Below are positions 1 through 6,470 of a stretch of DNA of 13,969 nucleotides, piece after piece. Under the pieces are notes generated by a model that saw only the letters and a program-made list of their open reading frames with translations, was not told the origin of the DNA and did not search any database. The DNA comes from an uncultured Collinsella sp. (GTDB lineage Bacteria > Actinomycetota > Coriobacteriia > Coriobacteriales > Coriobacteriaceae), in assembly GCA_900549455.1 (NCBI GenBank), contig UROM01000041.1:1-13969 (forward strand). Reading direction: 5' to 3'. A program made the translations under genes and the position numbers. Each line of letters begins with the position of its first letter. Positions within the stretch are counted from its first letter, which is position 1.

Positions 1-48
1 CGAGATGCTCAGGAGTCTCGTGGGCTCGGAGATGTGTATAAGAGACAG
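1..48 (+). other. Illumina Nextera adapter contamination at contig end
   Basis: Bases 15-48 are identical to the 34-base Nextera read-2 transposase adapter, ending in the mosaic-end core AGATGTGTATAAGAGACAG. Bases 1-6 (CGAGAT) are the 3' end of the P7 flow-cell oligo, and bases 7-14 (GCTCAGGA) fill the i7 index slot and match the N704 index as I remember it. The order P7, index, transposase adapter is exactly that of a library molecule, so this is untrimmed library sequence and not genome. The transporter reading frame stays open through it by chance. Confidence 0.97.
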
Positions 49-708
49 CTTATAGGGCTTGCCGGAGGTCTGCTCACAGTTTTTGACCAGCGGGACACTG
101 AACACGAGCCACCACACGGCGGTCAGGCCAAAGATGAACCCGAGGCAGGTCAGCATCGGCACGCCGACGGCGTTCATGATGAGGAAGATCAGCAAGGGGA
201 TCGTCGAGCCGCCGATGTAGCCAAGGCCGTAGCCCAGCGTCGAGACCGAGTCCATGCGGTCCTCCGTCGTGACGTCGGTCAGGAAAGCGTCGTAGTAGAT
301 GCAGGACGCATCAAAGCCGATGGTGCTTGTGATGTAGAGCACCAGCACTATCGCCGCGACCCTGCCCGCCGCATCCGGCGAGGCGGTGAAGTCCATGAAC
401 GGCGTGAAGGAAAGCCCTGCTACCGAGACAACACCGATGAGCATAAATGCCGTGAACAGCTTTTTGCGCATACCGCGGATGTCGCCGAACACGCCCAGGA
501 ACGGCGCGCTGAGGGCGACGATGGCCATAGCCAGGCTGGTGGCAAAGCCCCAGGTGGACATGCTGGACACGCTGTCAGCGGTGTAGCCCGCAACGGTGTC
601 GAAGAAGATGGGCAGGATGGTCACGACGATGACCGAGTGGGCGCTGTTGGCCCAGTCGTACATCATCCAGCTGATCTCCTGCTTGGTGAATTTTTTCAGG
701 AAGCCCAT
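49..708 (-). CDS. MFS transporter, UMF1/Atg22-like family, C-terminus missing
   Basis: Encodes the first 220 residues of a polytopic inner-membrane permease. The N-terminus carries the YDWANSAHS signature (residues 18-26) at the start of TM1, typical of the UMF1/Atg22-like branch of the major facilitator superfamily. Several hydrophobic spans follow, near residues 25-40, 55-75, 88-105, 118-135 and 160-205. GDIRGMRKK (75-83) is the conserved TM2-TM3 cytoplasmic loop. The ATG at 706-708 is preceded by GGAGG about 10 bases upstream, which fixes the start. Full-length relatives have roughly 400-450 residues, so about half is missing. The gene is cut at base 49 by adapter sequence, not by a real stop. 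The substrate is unknown; relatives are annotated only as putative effluxers. It belongs to region A, probably a different genome from the genes after about 2130. Confidence 0.85.
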
Positions 709-734
709 GGAAGAAAACCTCCGCATTTGTTATT

Positions 735-790
735 GCACGCTTTTTGCGTGCTTGTATAATTATTGTAACATTTTGCTCCGTCAAAAACAA
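735..790 (-). promoter_or_regulatory. Candidate promoter and 5' leader hairpin of the transporter gene
   Basis: The stretch is much more AT-rich than its surroundings. On the minus strand TTGACG lies at about 779-784 and AT-rich -10-like hexamers (TACAAT, ATTATA) follow within 20 bases; no single pair has ideal spacing. Closer to the gene, GCACGC-AAAAA-GCGTGC (735-751) forms a perfect 6-bp stem in the leader. It could be an operator or mRNA hairpin; no function is shown. Confidence 0.35.
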
Positions 791-867
791 CAAGCCCCGC
801 CGACGTTTCGGTCAGCAGGGCGTAAAAGTTTTGTAATATTTTTGTGGCAGATTGACGGAGCGCACAA

Positions 868-1020
868 AAGCCTTCCCCAGTGGGGGAAGGTGGCCGAGCG
901 GAGCGAGGTCGGATGAGGGGCTGCCTTCCCATAGCAACCCGTTCGCGGGCAATCAAGGCAAGGTTTTCCCTCATCCGTCTGCGGGCGGGGCCGCAGACAC
1001 CTTCCCCCACGGGGGAAGGC
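868..1020. repeat. Inverted pair of intergenic mosaic repeats with GC-rich hairpins
   Basis: Two related copies face each other. The left copy (about 868-919) contains CCTTCCCC-AGTG-GGGGAAGG (871-890). The right copy (about 968-1020) contains CCTTCCCCC-AC-GGGGGAAGG (1000-1019), a 9-bp stem. Each is joined to a GGATGAGGG / CCCTCATCC flank, and the right copy adds a GTCTGCGG/CCGCAGAC stem (978-998). The right hairpin begins about 10 bases past the methyltransferase stop and may end its transcript. The rest of the 709-1028 gap shows no gene. From memory such units are common between genes of Faecalibacterium-like Firmicutes. Confidence 0.75.
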
Positions 1021-1028
1021 ACGCTATA

Positions 1029-1853
1029 TTATCTTGCCCGCAGCTCCCAGAACGCCACGGCCCCTGCCGCGGCCACATTCAGTGAGTCTACGCCGTGCTG
1101 CATGGGGATCATAACGGTGTAGTCACAGTGGGCAATCGTGGTGCGGGCCAGGCCGTCGCCCTCTGTGCCCAGCACGATGGCAAGGCGCGGCTCGGCGCGC
1201 AGCGCGGGGTCATCAATGCTGACGGCGCGGCTGTCCAGCGCCATGGCGGCAGTTTTAAAGCCGAGCGCGTGCAGGCGGGCCATCCCGGCCTCGGGCCAGT
1301 CGGCAGGGCTGTCACCCAGCGTTGCCCACGGCACCTGGAACACCGTGCCCATGCTGACGCGGACGGCACGGCGGCAGAGCGGATCGCAGCAGGACGGCGA
1401 GAGCAGCACCGCGTCCATGCCCAATGCGGCGGCCCCGCGGAAGATGGCCCCGATGTTGGTGGAATCCACGATACCCTCCAGCACCGCGACGCGGCGGGCG
1501 TCTCTGCACAGCGCCTCGACGCTGCGCGGCTGCGGACGGCGCATGGCGCAGAGCACACCCCGGGTCAGCGCGTAGCCGGTCAGGGCCTGCAGCACGCTGC
1601 GGTCCGCGGTGTAGACGGCGGCGTCGGGGCAGCGGGCCAGCACGCCCGCGGCGGGGCCGTCGATCTGGCGGCGCTCCATCAAAAAGGAGAGCGGTTCGCA
1701 CCCGGCGTCCAGCGCCGTGCCGATGACCTTGGGGCTTTCGGCGATGAAGATACCCTTTTCCGGCTCCAGCTTATTGCGCAGCTGGGCCTCGGTGAGCCTG
1801 ATGTAAGGAGCCAGCTCGGGGGCGGATAAATCTGTGATTTCGATAATATTCAT
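1029..1853 (-). CDS. SpoU/TrmH-family RNA 2'-O-ribose methyltransferase
   Basis: This 274-residue SPOUT enzyme probably transfers a methyl group from SAM to a ribose 2'-OH in rRNA or tRNA. All three SpoU motifs are present: NIGAIFR within the segment at residues 124-139 (motif 1, including the catalytic-type Arg), IVLGTEGDGL at 226-235 (motif 2), and IPMQHGVDSLNVAAAGAVAF at 249-268 (motif 3, SAM-binding knot). The N-terminal part, about 100 residues, resembles the substrate-binding domain of TrmH-like rRNA methylases. The ATG at 1851-1853 was chosen because AAGGA precedes it. An upstream in-frame ATG at 1890-1892 falls inside a palindromic repeat and would add 13 low-complexity residues. The target nucleotide cannot be read from sequence. 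It lies in region A, downstream of dense intergenic repeats that may have separated it from its native upstream neighbour. Confidence 0.88.
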   Translation of the reverse strand: MNIIEITDLSAPELAPYIRLTEAQLRNKLEPEKGIFIAESPKVIGTALDAGCEPLSFLMERRQIDGPAAGVLARCPDAAVYTADRSVLQALTGYALTRGVLCAMRRPQPRSVEALCRDARRVAVLEGIVDSTNIGAIFRGAAALGMDAVLLSPSCCDPLCRRAVRVSMGTVFQVPWATLGDSPADWPEAGMARLHALGFKTAAMALDSRAVSIDDPALRAEPRLAIVLGTEGDGLARTTIAHCDYTVMIPMQHGVDSLNVAAAGAVAFWELRAR

Positions 1854-1880
1854 GTTTTCATTTTTCCTTGTAGCGGTGTA

Positions 1881-2103
1881 GGGGCCGGGCATGCCCGGCC
1901 CTGCAGTAATACGGCAGGCGCACCGTTTGTCTCATATGCGTAGGGCGGGGGTGCCCTCACCCCGCCGTGAGCGTCCGCGTGGCCGTACCGTAAACGGGTC
2001 ACATGGCGCGGTTGGCGGCGGCATGAGGGCATGCCGCCCTACAGTTTTCCCGGCAGCGGGTACCGACCGCAAGGCCGCGGGCCGGGCATGCCCGGCCCCT
2101 ACA
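1881..2103. repeat. Cluster of GC-rich palindromic intergenic repeats
   Basis: The perfect 20-base palindrome GGGCCGGGCATGCCCGGCCC occurs at 1882-1901 and again at 2079-2098, each flanked by GTAG or CTACA. Between them are GGCGGGG-TGCCCTCA-CCCCGCC (about 1944-1966) and GGCGGCATG-AGG-GCATGCCGCC (about 2015-2038). These are variants of one mosaic family, built of an inverted repeat with a TAGGG or CCCTA edge. No gene is visible in 1854-2217. The family is absent from the remainder of the window. Confidence 0.75.
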
Positions 2104-2140
2104 AAGCATACAACACTTCCGTAAAAATTGCAAACAAAAC
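2104..2140. other. Probable junction between two unrelated genomes (chimera)
   Basis: Left of this stretch are Firmicutes-style mosaic repeats ending at CTACA (2099-2103). Right of it is the terminator tail of metY. The 37 bases between are AT-rich and hold no repeat. Repeat content and gene style change here and do not change back. It could instead be a real horizontal-transfer boundary; the exact breakpoint is not visible. Confidence 0.5.
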
Positions 2141-2176
2141 CCGCCGCCCATGGGGCTTGCAACCCATGGGCGGCGG
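2120..2176 (-). terminator. Intrinsic terminator of metY
   Basis: On the minus strand, 42 bases past the metY stop codon, a perfect 14-bp stem forms between 2163-2176 and 2141-2154 (CCGCCGCCCATGGG paired with its complement) with an 8-base loop. It is followed by GTTTTGTTTGCAATTTTTAC, a U-rich tract in RNA. This is a textbook Rho-independent terminator. Confidence 0.9.
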
Positions 2177-2217
2177 TGTTCTATAGAATCCCTGTTCCCT
2201 CTAAAAGTCTTTACAAA

Positions 2218-3525
2218 TTACTCGACTGCGTTCAGCGCCTGATCGAGATCGGCGATGATGTCATCGACATGCTCAGTGCCGATGGACAGGCGGATCGTGT
2301 TGCGGCCGATGCCTACATCGGCAAGCTCCGCATCGGAGAGTTGGCCGTGGGTCGTGGTGGCCGGGTGGATTACAAGGCTCTTGACATCGGCGACATTGGC
2401 CAGCAGAGAGAAAATCTGCAGATGATCGATGAACTCGAAGGCCTCCTTCTGGCCGCCCTTAATGTTGAAGGTGAAGATCGATGCGCCGCCGTTGGGGAAG
2501 TACTTCTCATACAGGGCGTGGTCGGGGTGATCGGGCAGGCTGGGGTGGTTGACCTTCTCCACCTTGGGGTGGTGGGTCAGGAACTCGACGACCTTTTTGG
2601 TGTTTTCATTGTGGCGGTCCAGACGCAGGGAGAGCGTCTCGGTACCCTGCAGCAGCACCCATGCGTTGAACGGGCTGATGCAGCCGCCCAGATCGCGCAG
2701 GATCACGGCGCGCACATAGGTCACAAAAGCGGCAGGGCCGGCAGCCTCGGCAAACGAGACGCCATGGTAGGAGGGATTGGGCTCGGCGATCTGCGCATAC
2801 TTGCCGCTCGCCTTCCAGTCAAAGTTGCCGCCATCGACAATCACGCCGCCCAGCGAGGTGCCGTGGCCGCCAATGAACTTAGTCGCGGAGTGAACGACGA
2901 TGTTGGCGCCATGCTCCAGCGGACGGAAGAGGTACGGGGTGCCGAAGGTGTTATCGACAACAACCGGAAGGCCATGTTTCTTGGCGACCTCGGAGATAGC
3001 GTCGATGTTGGGGATGTCGGAGTTGGGGTTACCGAGCGTCTCGAGGTAAATGACCGTGGTGTTGTCCTTGATGGCGCCCTCGACCTCGTCCAGGTTATGG
3101 GCATCGACGAAGGTGGTCTCGACACCAAACTGGGAGAGCGTGTGCTCCAGCAGGTTATAGGAACCGCCGTAGATGGTCTTCTGGGCGACCACGTGGTCAC
3201 CGGCCTGGGCGAGGGCCTGCAGGGTATAGGTGATGGCAGCGGCGCCAGAGGCGACGGCGAGGCCAGCAACGCCGCCCTCGAGCGCAGCGATGCGGTCCTC
3301 AAAGACGCCCTGGGTGGAGTTGGTCAGACGTCCGTAGATGTTACCGGCGTCGGCAAGGCCAAAGCGGTCAGCGGCGTGCTGGGAGTTGCGGAACACGTAG
3401 CTCGTGGTCTGGTAGATAGGCACGGCGCGGGAATCGGATGCGGGATCGGCGCTCTCCTGGCCAACGTGAAGCTGCAGGGTGTCGAAACCAAAGGTGTGCT
3501 CGGGGTTGTTGATAAACTGGCTCAT
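2218..3525 (-). CDS. metY: O-acetylhomoserine sulfhydrylase (aminocarboxypropyltransferase)
   Basis: This 435-residue PLP enzyme of the Cys/Met metabolism family condenses O-acetylhomoserine with sulfide to give homocysteine (direct sulfhydrylation in methionine synthesis). Visible marks are YGR at residues 64-66 (cofactor phosphate and neighbouring-subunit contact), SGAAA at 93-97, DNTFGTPY at 191-198 (Asp binding the PLP ring nitrogen) and SATKFIGGHG at 213-222 with the Schiff-base lysine K216. Length and the long C-terminal half fit MetY (about 430) better than MetB/MetC (about 380-400). The ATG at 3523-3525 follows AAGGAG at 6-base spacing. The gene is monocistronic, with its own promoter, a leader carrying small ORFs and a strong terminator. 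It is divergent from a LysR-type regulator, which probably controls it. O-acetylserine sulfhydrylase side activity is possible. Confidence 0.93.
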   Translation of the reverse strand: MSQFINNPEHTFGFDTLQLHVGQESADPASDSRAVPIYQTTSYVFRNSQHAADRFGLADAGNIYGRLTNSTQGVFEDRIAALEGGVAGLAVASGAAAITYTLQALAQAGDHVVAQKTIYGGSYNLLEHTLSQFGVETTFVDAHNLDEVEGAIKDNTTVIYLETLGNPNSDIPNIDAISEVAKKHGLPVVVDNTFGTPYLFRPLEHGANIVVHSATKFIGGHGTSLGGVIVDGGNFDWKASGKYAQIAEPNPSYHGVSFAEAAGPAAFVTYVRAVILRDLGGCISPFNAWVLLQGTETLSLRLDRHNENTKKVVEFLTHHPKVEKVNHPSLPDHPDHALYEKYFPNGGASIFTFNIKGGQKEAFEFIDHLQIFSLLANVADVKSLVIHPATTTHGQLSDAELADVGIGRNTIRLSIGTEHVDDIIADLDQALNAVE

Positions 3526-3586
3526 GATGATCTCCTTGATCGAACAAAAGTAATAAGAGTAAGAGAAGTAAGTCGCTGTCTCCTGA

Positions 3587-3640
3587 TCACGCCGACGGGC
3601 GCAAGCAGGAGCCCGGCATTCGTCTTGGTAAGCAATTCAT
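3587..3640 (-). CDS. Putative metY leader peptide (17 aa, two Cys codons)
   Basis: ATG at 3638-3640 is preceded by AAAGGAGG with 7-base spacing, stronger than the RBS of metY itself. It opens a 17-codon frame, MNCLPRRMPGSCLRPSA, ending in TGA at 3587-3589, 61 bases upstream of metY. Cys codons are at positions 3 and 12 and Met codons at 1 and 8. It lies inside the predicted transcript. A strong RBS on a very short frame ahead of a sulfur-assimilation gene fits a translated leader that senses Cys or Met supply, but it may be chance. A shorter frame (MRKEARI, 3637-3660) overlaps its start as ATGA. Confidence 0.4.
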   Translation of the reverse strand: MNCLPRRMPGSCLRPSA

Positions 3641-3660
3641 ATGCGGGCCTCCTTTCGCAT
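3641..3660 (-). promoter_or_regulatory. Hairpin that places the leader-ORF RBS in its loop
   Basis: On the minus strand ATGCG and CGCAT pair (5 bp) around a 10-base loop that contains AAAGGAGG. The stem ends exactly at the ATG of the leader ORF. A second possible stem, CTCCTG...CAGGAG (about 3581-3612) enclosing CGCC-CGTC-GGCG, covers the end of that ORF. The following 35 bases up to the metY RBS are pyrimidine-rich and G-poor. Together these look like a regulated leader; no known riboswitch consensus was recognised. Confidence 0.35.
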
Positions 3661-3708
3661 CCCGGTTCCGTGGTCGGCTTAATTACCTACCGCCTTTGTG
3701 TGTTTTGA

Positions 3709-3737
3709 ATAGTACGAGCATTGTTTCGCTCGGTCAA
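3709..3737 (-). promoter_or_regulatory. metY promoter (sigma-70 type)
   Basis: On the minus strand TTGACC (3732-3737) and TACTAT (3709-3714) are separated by exactly 17 bases, which gives a predicted transcription start near 3701-3703 and an mRNA leader of about 175 bases before metY. Confidence 0.75.
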
Positions 3738-3757
3738 TCACTTAAAAGCGCTAACCT

Positions 3758-3778
3758 GTTATCGGTTTTTTAGATAAC
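3758..3778. promoter_or_regulatory. LysR-type regulator binding box
   Basis: GTTATC-N9-GATAAC is a perfect 6-bp inverted repeat that contains the classical LTTR core ATC-N9-GAT. Its centre (3768) is about 65 bases upstream of the predicted metY start site, the standard activator position for this family, and it ends 20 bases before the LysR-family start codon, where it could also mediate autorepression. A partly overlapping AACC-N7-GGTT (3753-3767) may be a second half site. Confidence 0.6.
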
Positions 3779-3798
3779 TATCGAAAGGACGGGCGCCG

Positions 3799-4701
3799 AT
3801 GACCCTCCAGCAGCTTCGCTTTCTTATCGCCGTGGCAGAATCCGGCTCAATTAACGCCGCAGCGCAGCGCCTCTATACCGCACAGTCCAATATCTCCAAC
3901 GCCGTCAAAAGCCTCGAGCAGGAGCTCCATCTGGAAATCTTTACGCGCTCCAGCCGCGGCGTCACGCTCACCAACGACGGTACCGAGCTTTTAGGTTATG
4001 CACGCCAGGTCGTGGAGCAGGCCGACATGCTCGAGGCCCGCTACGAGGACGGCGGTACACCCCAGGCGCGCCTTGCCATCTCGGCCCAACACTACGCGTT
4101 TTCGGTCGAGGCCTTTGTCAACGTCGTCGAGCGCTGCCGCGACAGCAAGTTCGAGTTCATCATGCGCGAGACCACCACAGCGCAAATCATCGATGACGTC
4201 CGTGCGTTTCGCAGCGACATTGGCATCCTCTATCTGGATGACTTTAACGCCCGCGTTCTGCAGAAGGCCTTCGCCGATGCCCGTGCAAGCTTCCATCCCC
4301 TCTTTGATGCGAAAGTCCACGTCTTCGTTAGCGAGCGCCACCCGCTCGCACGCCGCCCTCAGCTGTCCCTTGCCGACCTCACGCCCTATACGCGCTACAG
4401 CTTTGAGCAGGGAACCTCAAACTCCTTCTATTACGCCGAGGAGCCTTTTAGCTATATCCCTTGCGACCGCAACATACGAATCTCGGACCGCGGAACACTT
4501 ACTAACTTACTTATCACGTCGAACGGTTACACCCTGTCGACCGGCGTCCTCTCCAATGAAATGCAATGGGGTATGGCATCGATCCCGTTAGCAGACGCCC
4601 CAACGATGCGCGTAGGCTATATCATGCACGACGAGCGCAAGCCCTCTCCCCTCTTGCAGCAATACCTCGACGAGCTCAACCGCATCATCCATGCCAACTA
4701 A
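3799..4701 (+). CDS. LysR-family transcriptional regulator, likely regulator of metY
   Basis: This is a 300-residue cytoplasmic regulator with the usual LTTR layout. An N-terminal winged helix-turn-helix occupies residues 1-60, with the recognition region around GSINAAAQRLYTAQSNIS (16-33) and NAVKSLEQELHLEIFTR after it. A linker helix follows, then a two-lobe effector-binding domain from about 90 to 295. The ATG at 3799 has AAAGGA 9 bases upstream. It is divergent from metY across 273 bases that hold an ATC-N9-GAT box, the usual genetic arrangement for an LTTR and its target. By analogy with CysB, MetR and CysL the co-inducer may be a sulfur metabolite such as O-acetylserine, O-acetylhomoserine or homocysteine, but nothing in the sequence identifies it. 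The stop codon is followed by about 100 bases before rnhA with no strong terminator. Confidence 0.9.
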   Translation: MTLQQLRFLIAVAESGSINAAAQRLYTAQSNISNAVKSLEQELHLEIFTRSSRGVTLTNDGTELLGYARQVVEQADMLEARYEDGGTPQARLAISAQHYAFSVEAFVNVVERCRDSKFEFIMRETTTAQIIDDVRAFRSDIGILYLDDFNARVLQKAFADARASFHPLFDAKVHVFVSERHPLARRPQLSLADLTPYTRYSFEQGTSNSFYYAEEPFSYIPCDRNIRISDRGTLTNLLITSNGYTLSTGVLSNEMQWGMASIPLADAPTMRVGYIMHDERKPSPLLQQYLDELNRIIHAN

Positions 4702-4756
4702 CTGTCGGAAGACGTGGTAGAAATCGTAGATTGCTAGCCCCCGGCGGGCATGGCGC

Positions 4757-4762
4757 TACAAT
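4757..4762 (+). promoter_or_regulatory. Candidate -10 element of rnhA
   Basis: TACAAT lies 38 bases upstream of the GTG start. The only -35-like hexamer, TTGCTA at 4731-4736, is 20 bases away, longer than ideal, so the assignment is tentative. Confidence 0.35.
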
Positions 4763-4800
4763 GGTCACTCGCACGAAACGTACCCAACGAAAGGAACCAT

Positions 4801-5286
4801 GTGAAGGTCATCATCTATACCGACGGCTCGGCCCGATCAAATCCGGGACGCGGCGGCTACGGCGCCGTGCTCAAATACACCAATCCCGCCGGCAAGACCT
4901 TCACCTCCGAGCTTTCACGCGGTTACGCCAAGACCACCAACAACCGCATGGAGCTCATGGCCGTTATCGTGGCACTCGAGGCGCTCAACCGCCCCTGCGA
5001 CGTCGAAGTCCATTCCGATTCGCAGTACGTCGTCAACGCCTTCAACAAGCACTGGATTGACGGATGGAAAAAACGCGGCTGGAAAACCGCCAACAAGCAG
5101 CCTGTCAAGAACCGCGATCTGTGGGAGCGCCTGCTCACCGCAAAGAGCAAGCACAAAGTGGAGTTCATCTGGGTTAAGGGCCACGCCGGCCATGAGCTCA
5201 ATGAGCGCTGCGACGAGCTTGCCACCACGGCGGCCGACGGCAGCAACCTCGATATCGACGCCGGCTTTAACGAGAGCGACCTGTAA
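4801..5286 (+). CDS. rnhA: Ribonuclease HI
   Basis: This 161-residue type 1 RNase H cleaves the RNA strand of RNA-DNA hybrids and so removes R-loops and primer remnants. The complete catalytic set is visible: D8 in YTDGS, E51 in NNRMEL, D73 in SDSQYV and D138 in NERCDELA, plus the flexible-loop His (H128) in KGHAGH. A basic handle region is seen at W86-K99 (DGWKKRGWKTANK). The GTG at 4801 was chosen because AAAGGA sits 6 bases upstream and the conserved strand KVIIYTDGS begins at once. An upstream in-frame ATG would add 17 residues that read through promoter-like sequence. Length matches the family (about 155). It is the first gene of a plus-strand run. Confidence 0.95.
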   Translation: MKVIIYTDGSARSNPGRGGYGAVLKYTNPAGKTFTSELSRGYAKTTNNRMELMAVIVALEALNRPCDVEVHSDSQYVVNAFNKHWIDGWKKRGWKTANKQPVKNRDLWERLLTAKSKHKVEFIWVKGHAGHELNERCDELATTAADGSNLDIDAGFNESDL

Positions 5287-5361
5287 CGGCGTTTTTGCAC
5301 GCTATTTCCTATCCCCTCGCGCTACACTCATCCTGTAAACCGAACGGCACGAGGGGGATAC

Positions 5362-6468
5362 ATGCTGCGTATAGCGACCATCGGCACATCCATGATTACC
5401 GACGGCTTTATCCAGGTCGTCAACGCCAACGACCAAGCCGCGTTTGTGGGCACGCTTTCGCGCGATGCAGATCGCGGCGCCGCCTTCACCACTAAGCACG
5501 GCGGCGAGCGTAACTTCACCGCACTTGACGAGCTTGCGTCCGCTGCCGACGTCGACGCCGTCTACATCGGCAGCCCCAATGCGCTCCACTACGAGCAGGC
5601 GCTCGCCTGTATCGCCGGCGGCAAGCACGTTATCGTCGAAAAGCCCTTTTGTGCCACCGAGGCACAGGCGCTCGAGGTCTTTCGCGCAGCCGAGGCGGCG
5701 GGCGTCGTAGCCCTCGAGGCCATGCGCCCGCTCCATGACCCCGCCTTCCACGCCATCGAGGACGCCCTGGGCGAAATTGCGCCCATTCGTCGTGCATCGT
5801 TGCGCTTTGGCAAGTATTCTTCGCGCTACAACGAGGTTCTCGCGGGGCGCGCCACCAATATCTTCGACTGCCACATGGCCTCGGGCTCCCTCATGGACAT
5901 TGGCGTCTACACCGTCGAGCCCATGGTCGAGATTTTCGGCATGCCCTCCGGCCTCACCAGCATGACCACGCTGCTCGACCCCTCAACGCAAGAGCTCACC
6001 CATGGTCCCATCGACGGCTGCGGCTCCATTCTCGCCAGTTATGGCGGAGGCCGCATTTCCGTCGAGCTTGCGCACTCCAAAATTACGAATGACCTGCTGC
6101 CCTCGCAGATCGAAGGCGAGCGTGGCACTATCCAGATTGACCATCTGTCCACGCCCCGCAACGTCCGCATCGACTATCGCGGCGATGTCGTACGCGGCTC
6201 GGCGACCGAGGCACCGCGCGAACAGGGCGACAACGGCCGCGTGCTCGACCTGCCCAAATCGAGCAACACTATGGAATACGAACTCACAGACTTTATCACC
6301 GCCATCGGCGGCATCGATAACGTTAAGGAAGAGATTTGGGAGACCCCGGCGGGACGCCACGAGCTTGGCCACTACCGCGATGTCACGCTCGTCTCGCTGC
6401 GCATCATGGATGCCGTGCGCCAGCAGGCCGGCATAACCTTCCCGGCCGACGCAGGCAAGCAGGCCTAG
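5362..6468 (+). CDS. Gfo/Idh/MocA-family NAD(P)-dependent oxidoreductase
   Basis: A 368-residue dehydrogenase. The N-terminal Rossmann fold begins IATIGTSMIT (residues 4-13), a GxG-type nucleotide loop with Ser in place of the third Gly. EKPF at 93-96 holds the family's catalytic-site lysine (K94). The C-terminal alpha/beta domain carries MDIGVYTVEP (178-187), matching the D-x-G-x-Y signature of sugar or polyol dehydrogenases of this family. The ATG at 5362 follows GAGGGGGAT. Families of this kind oxidise or reduce sugars, inositols, trans-dihydrodiols or related cyclic substrates, and specificity cannot be assigned. Its stop lies two bases before the acylphosphatase start, so the two are very probably cotranscribed and translationally coupled. 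A candidate -10 (TACACT, 5323-5328) precedes it. Confidence 0.9.
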   Translation: MLRIATIGTSMITDGFIQVVNANDQAAFVGTLSRDADRGAAFTTKHGGERNFTALDELASAADVDAVYIGSPNALHYEQALACIAGGKHVIVEKPFCATEAQALEVFRAAEAAGVVALEAMRPLHDPAFHAIEDALGEIAPIRRASLRFGKYSSRYNEVLAGRATNIFDCHMASGSLMDIGVYTVEPMVEIFGMPSGLTSMTTLLDPSTQELTHGPIDGCGSILASYGGGRISVELAHSKITNDLLPSQIEGERGTIQIDHLSTPRNVRIDYRGDVVRGSATEAPREQGDNGRVLDLPKSSNTMEYELTDFITAIGGIDNVKEEIWETPAGRHELGHYRDVTLVSLRIMDAVRQQAGITFPADAGKQA

Positions 6469-6470
6469 CG

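Noticed and set aside
34..759. Plus-strand ORF of 241 codons
   Set aside because: It starts in adapter sequence, is rich in charged low-complexity residues, and lies opposite the membrane transporter, which has TM segments and an RBS.
1854..1892. Upstream ATG as start of the SpoU methyltransferase
   Set aside because: It lies within a palindromic repeat and lacks an RBS; the next ATG at 1853 has AAGGA upstream and a conserved-looking N-terminus.
3526..3703. SAM riboswitch or T-box in the metY leader
   Set aside because: I looked for conserved SAM-I core elements and the T-box AAGGGTGG-like motif and saw neither; the short ORFs explain the leader better.
2128..3708. Plus-strand ORF of 526 codons
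   Set aside because: It is antisense to metY in the shadow frame and resembles no family; metY has clear PLP-enzyme motifs, an RBS, a promoter and a terminator.
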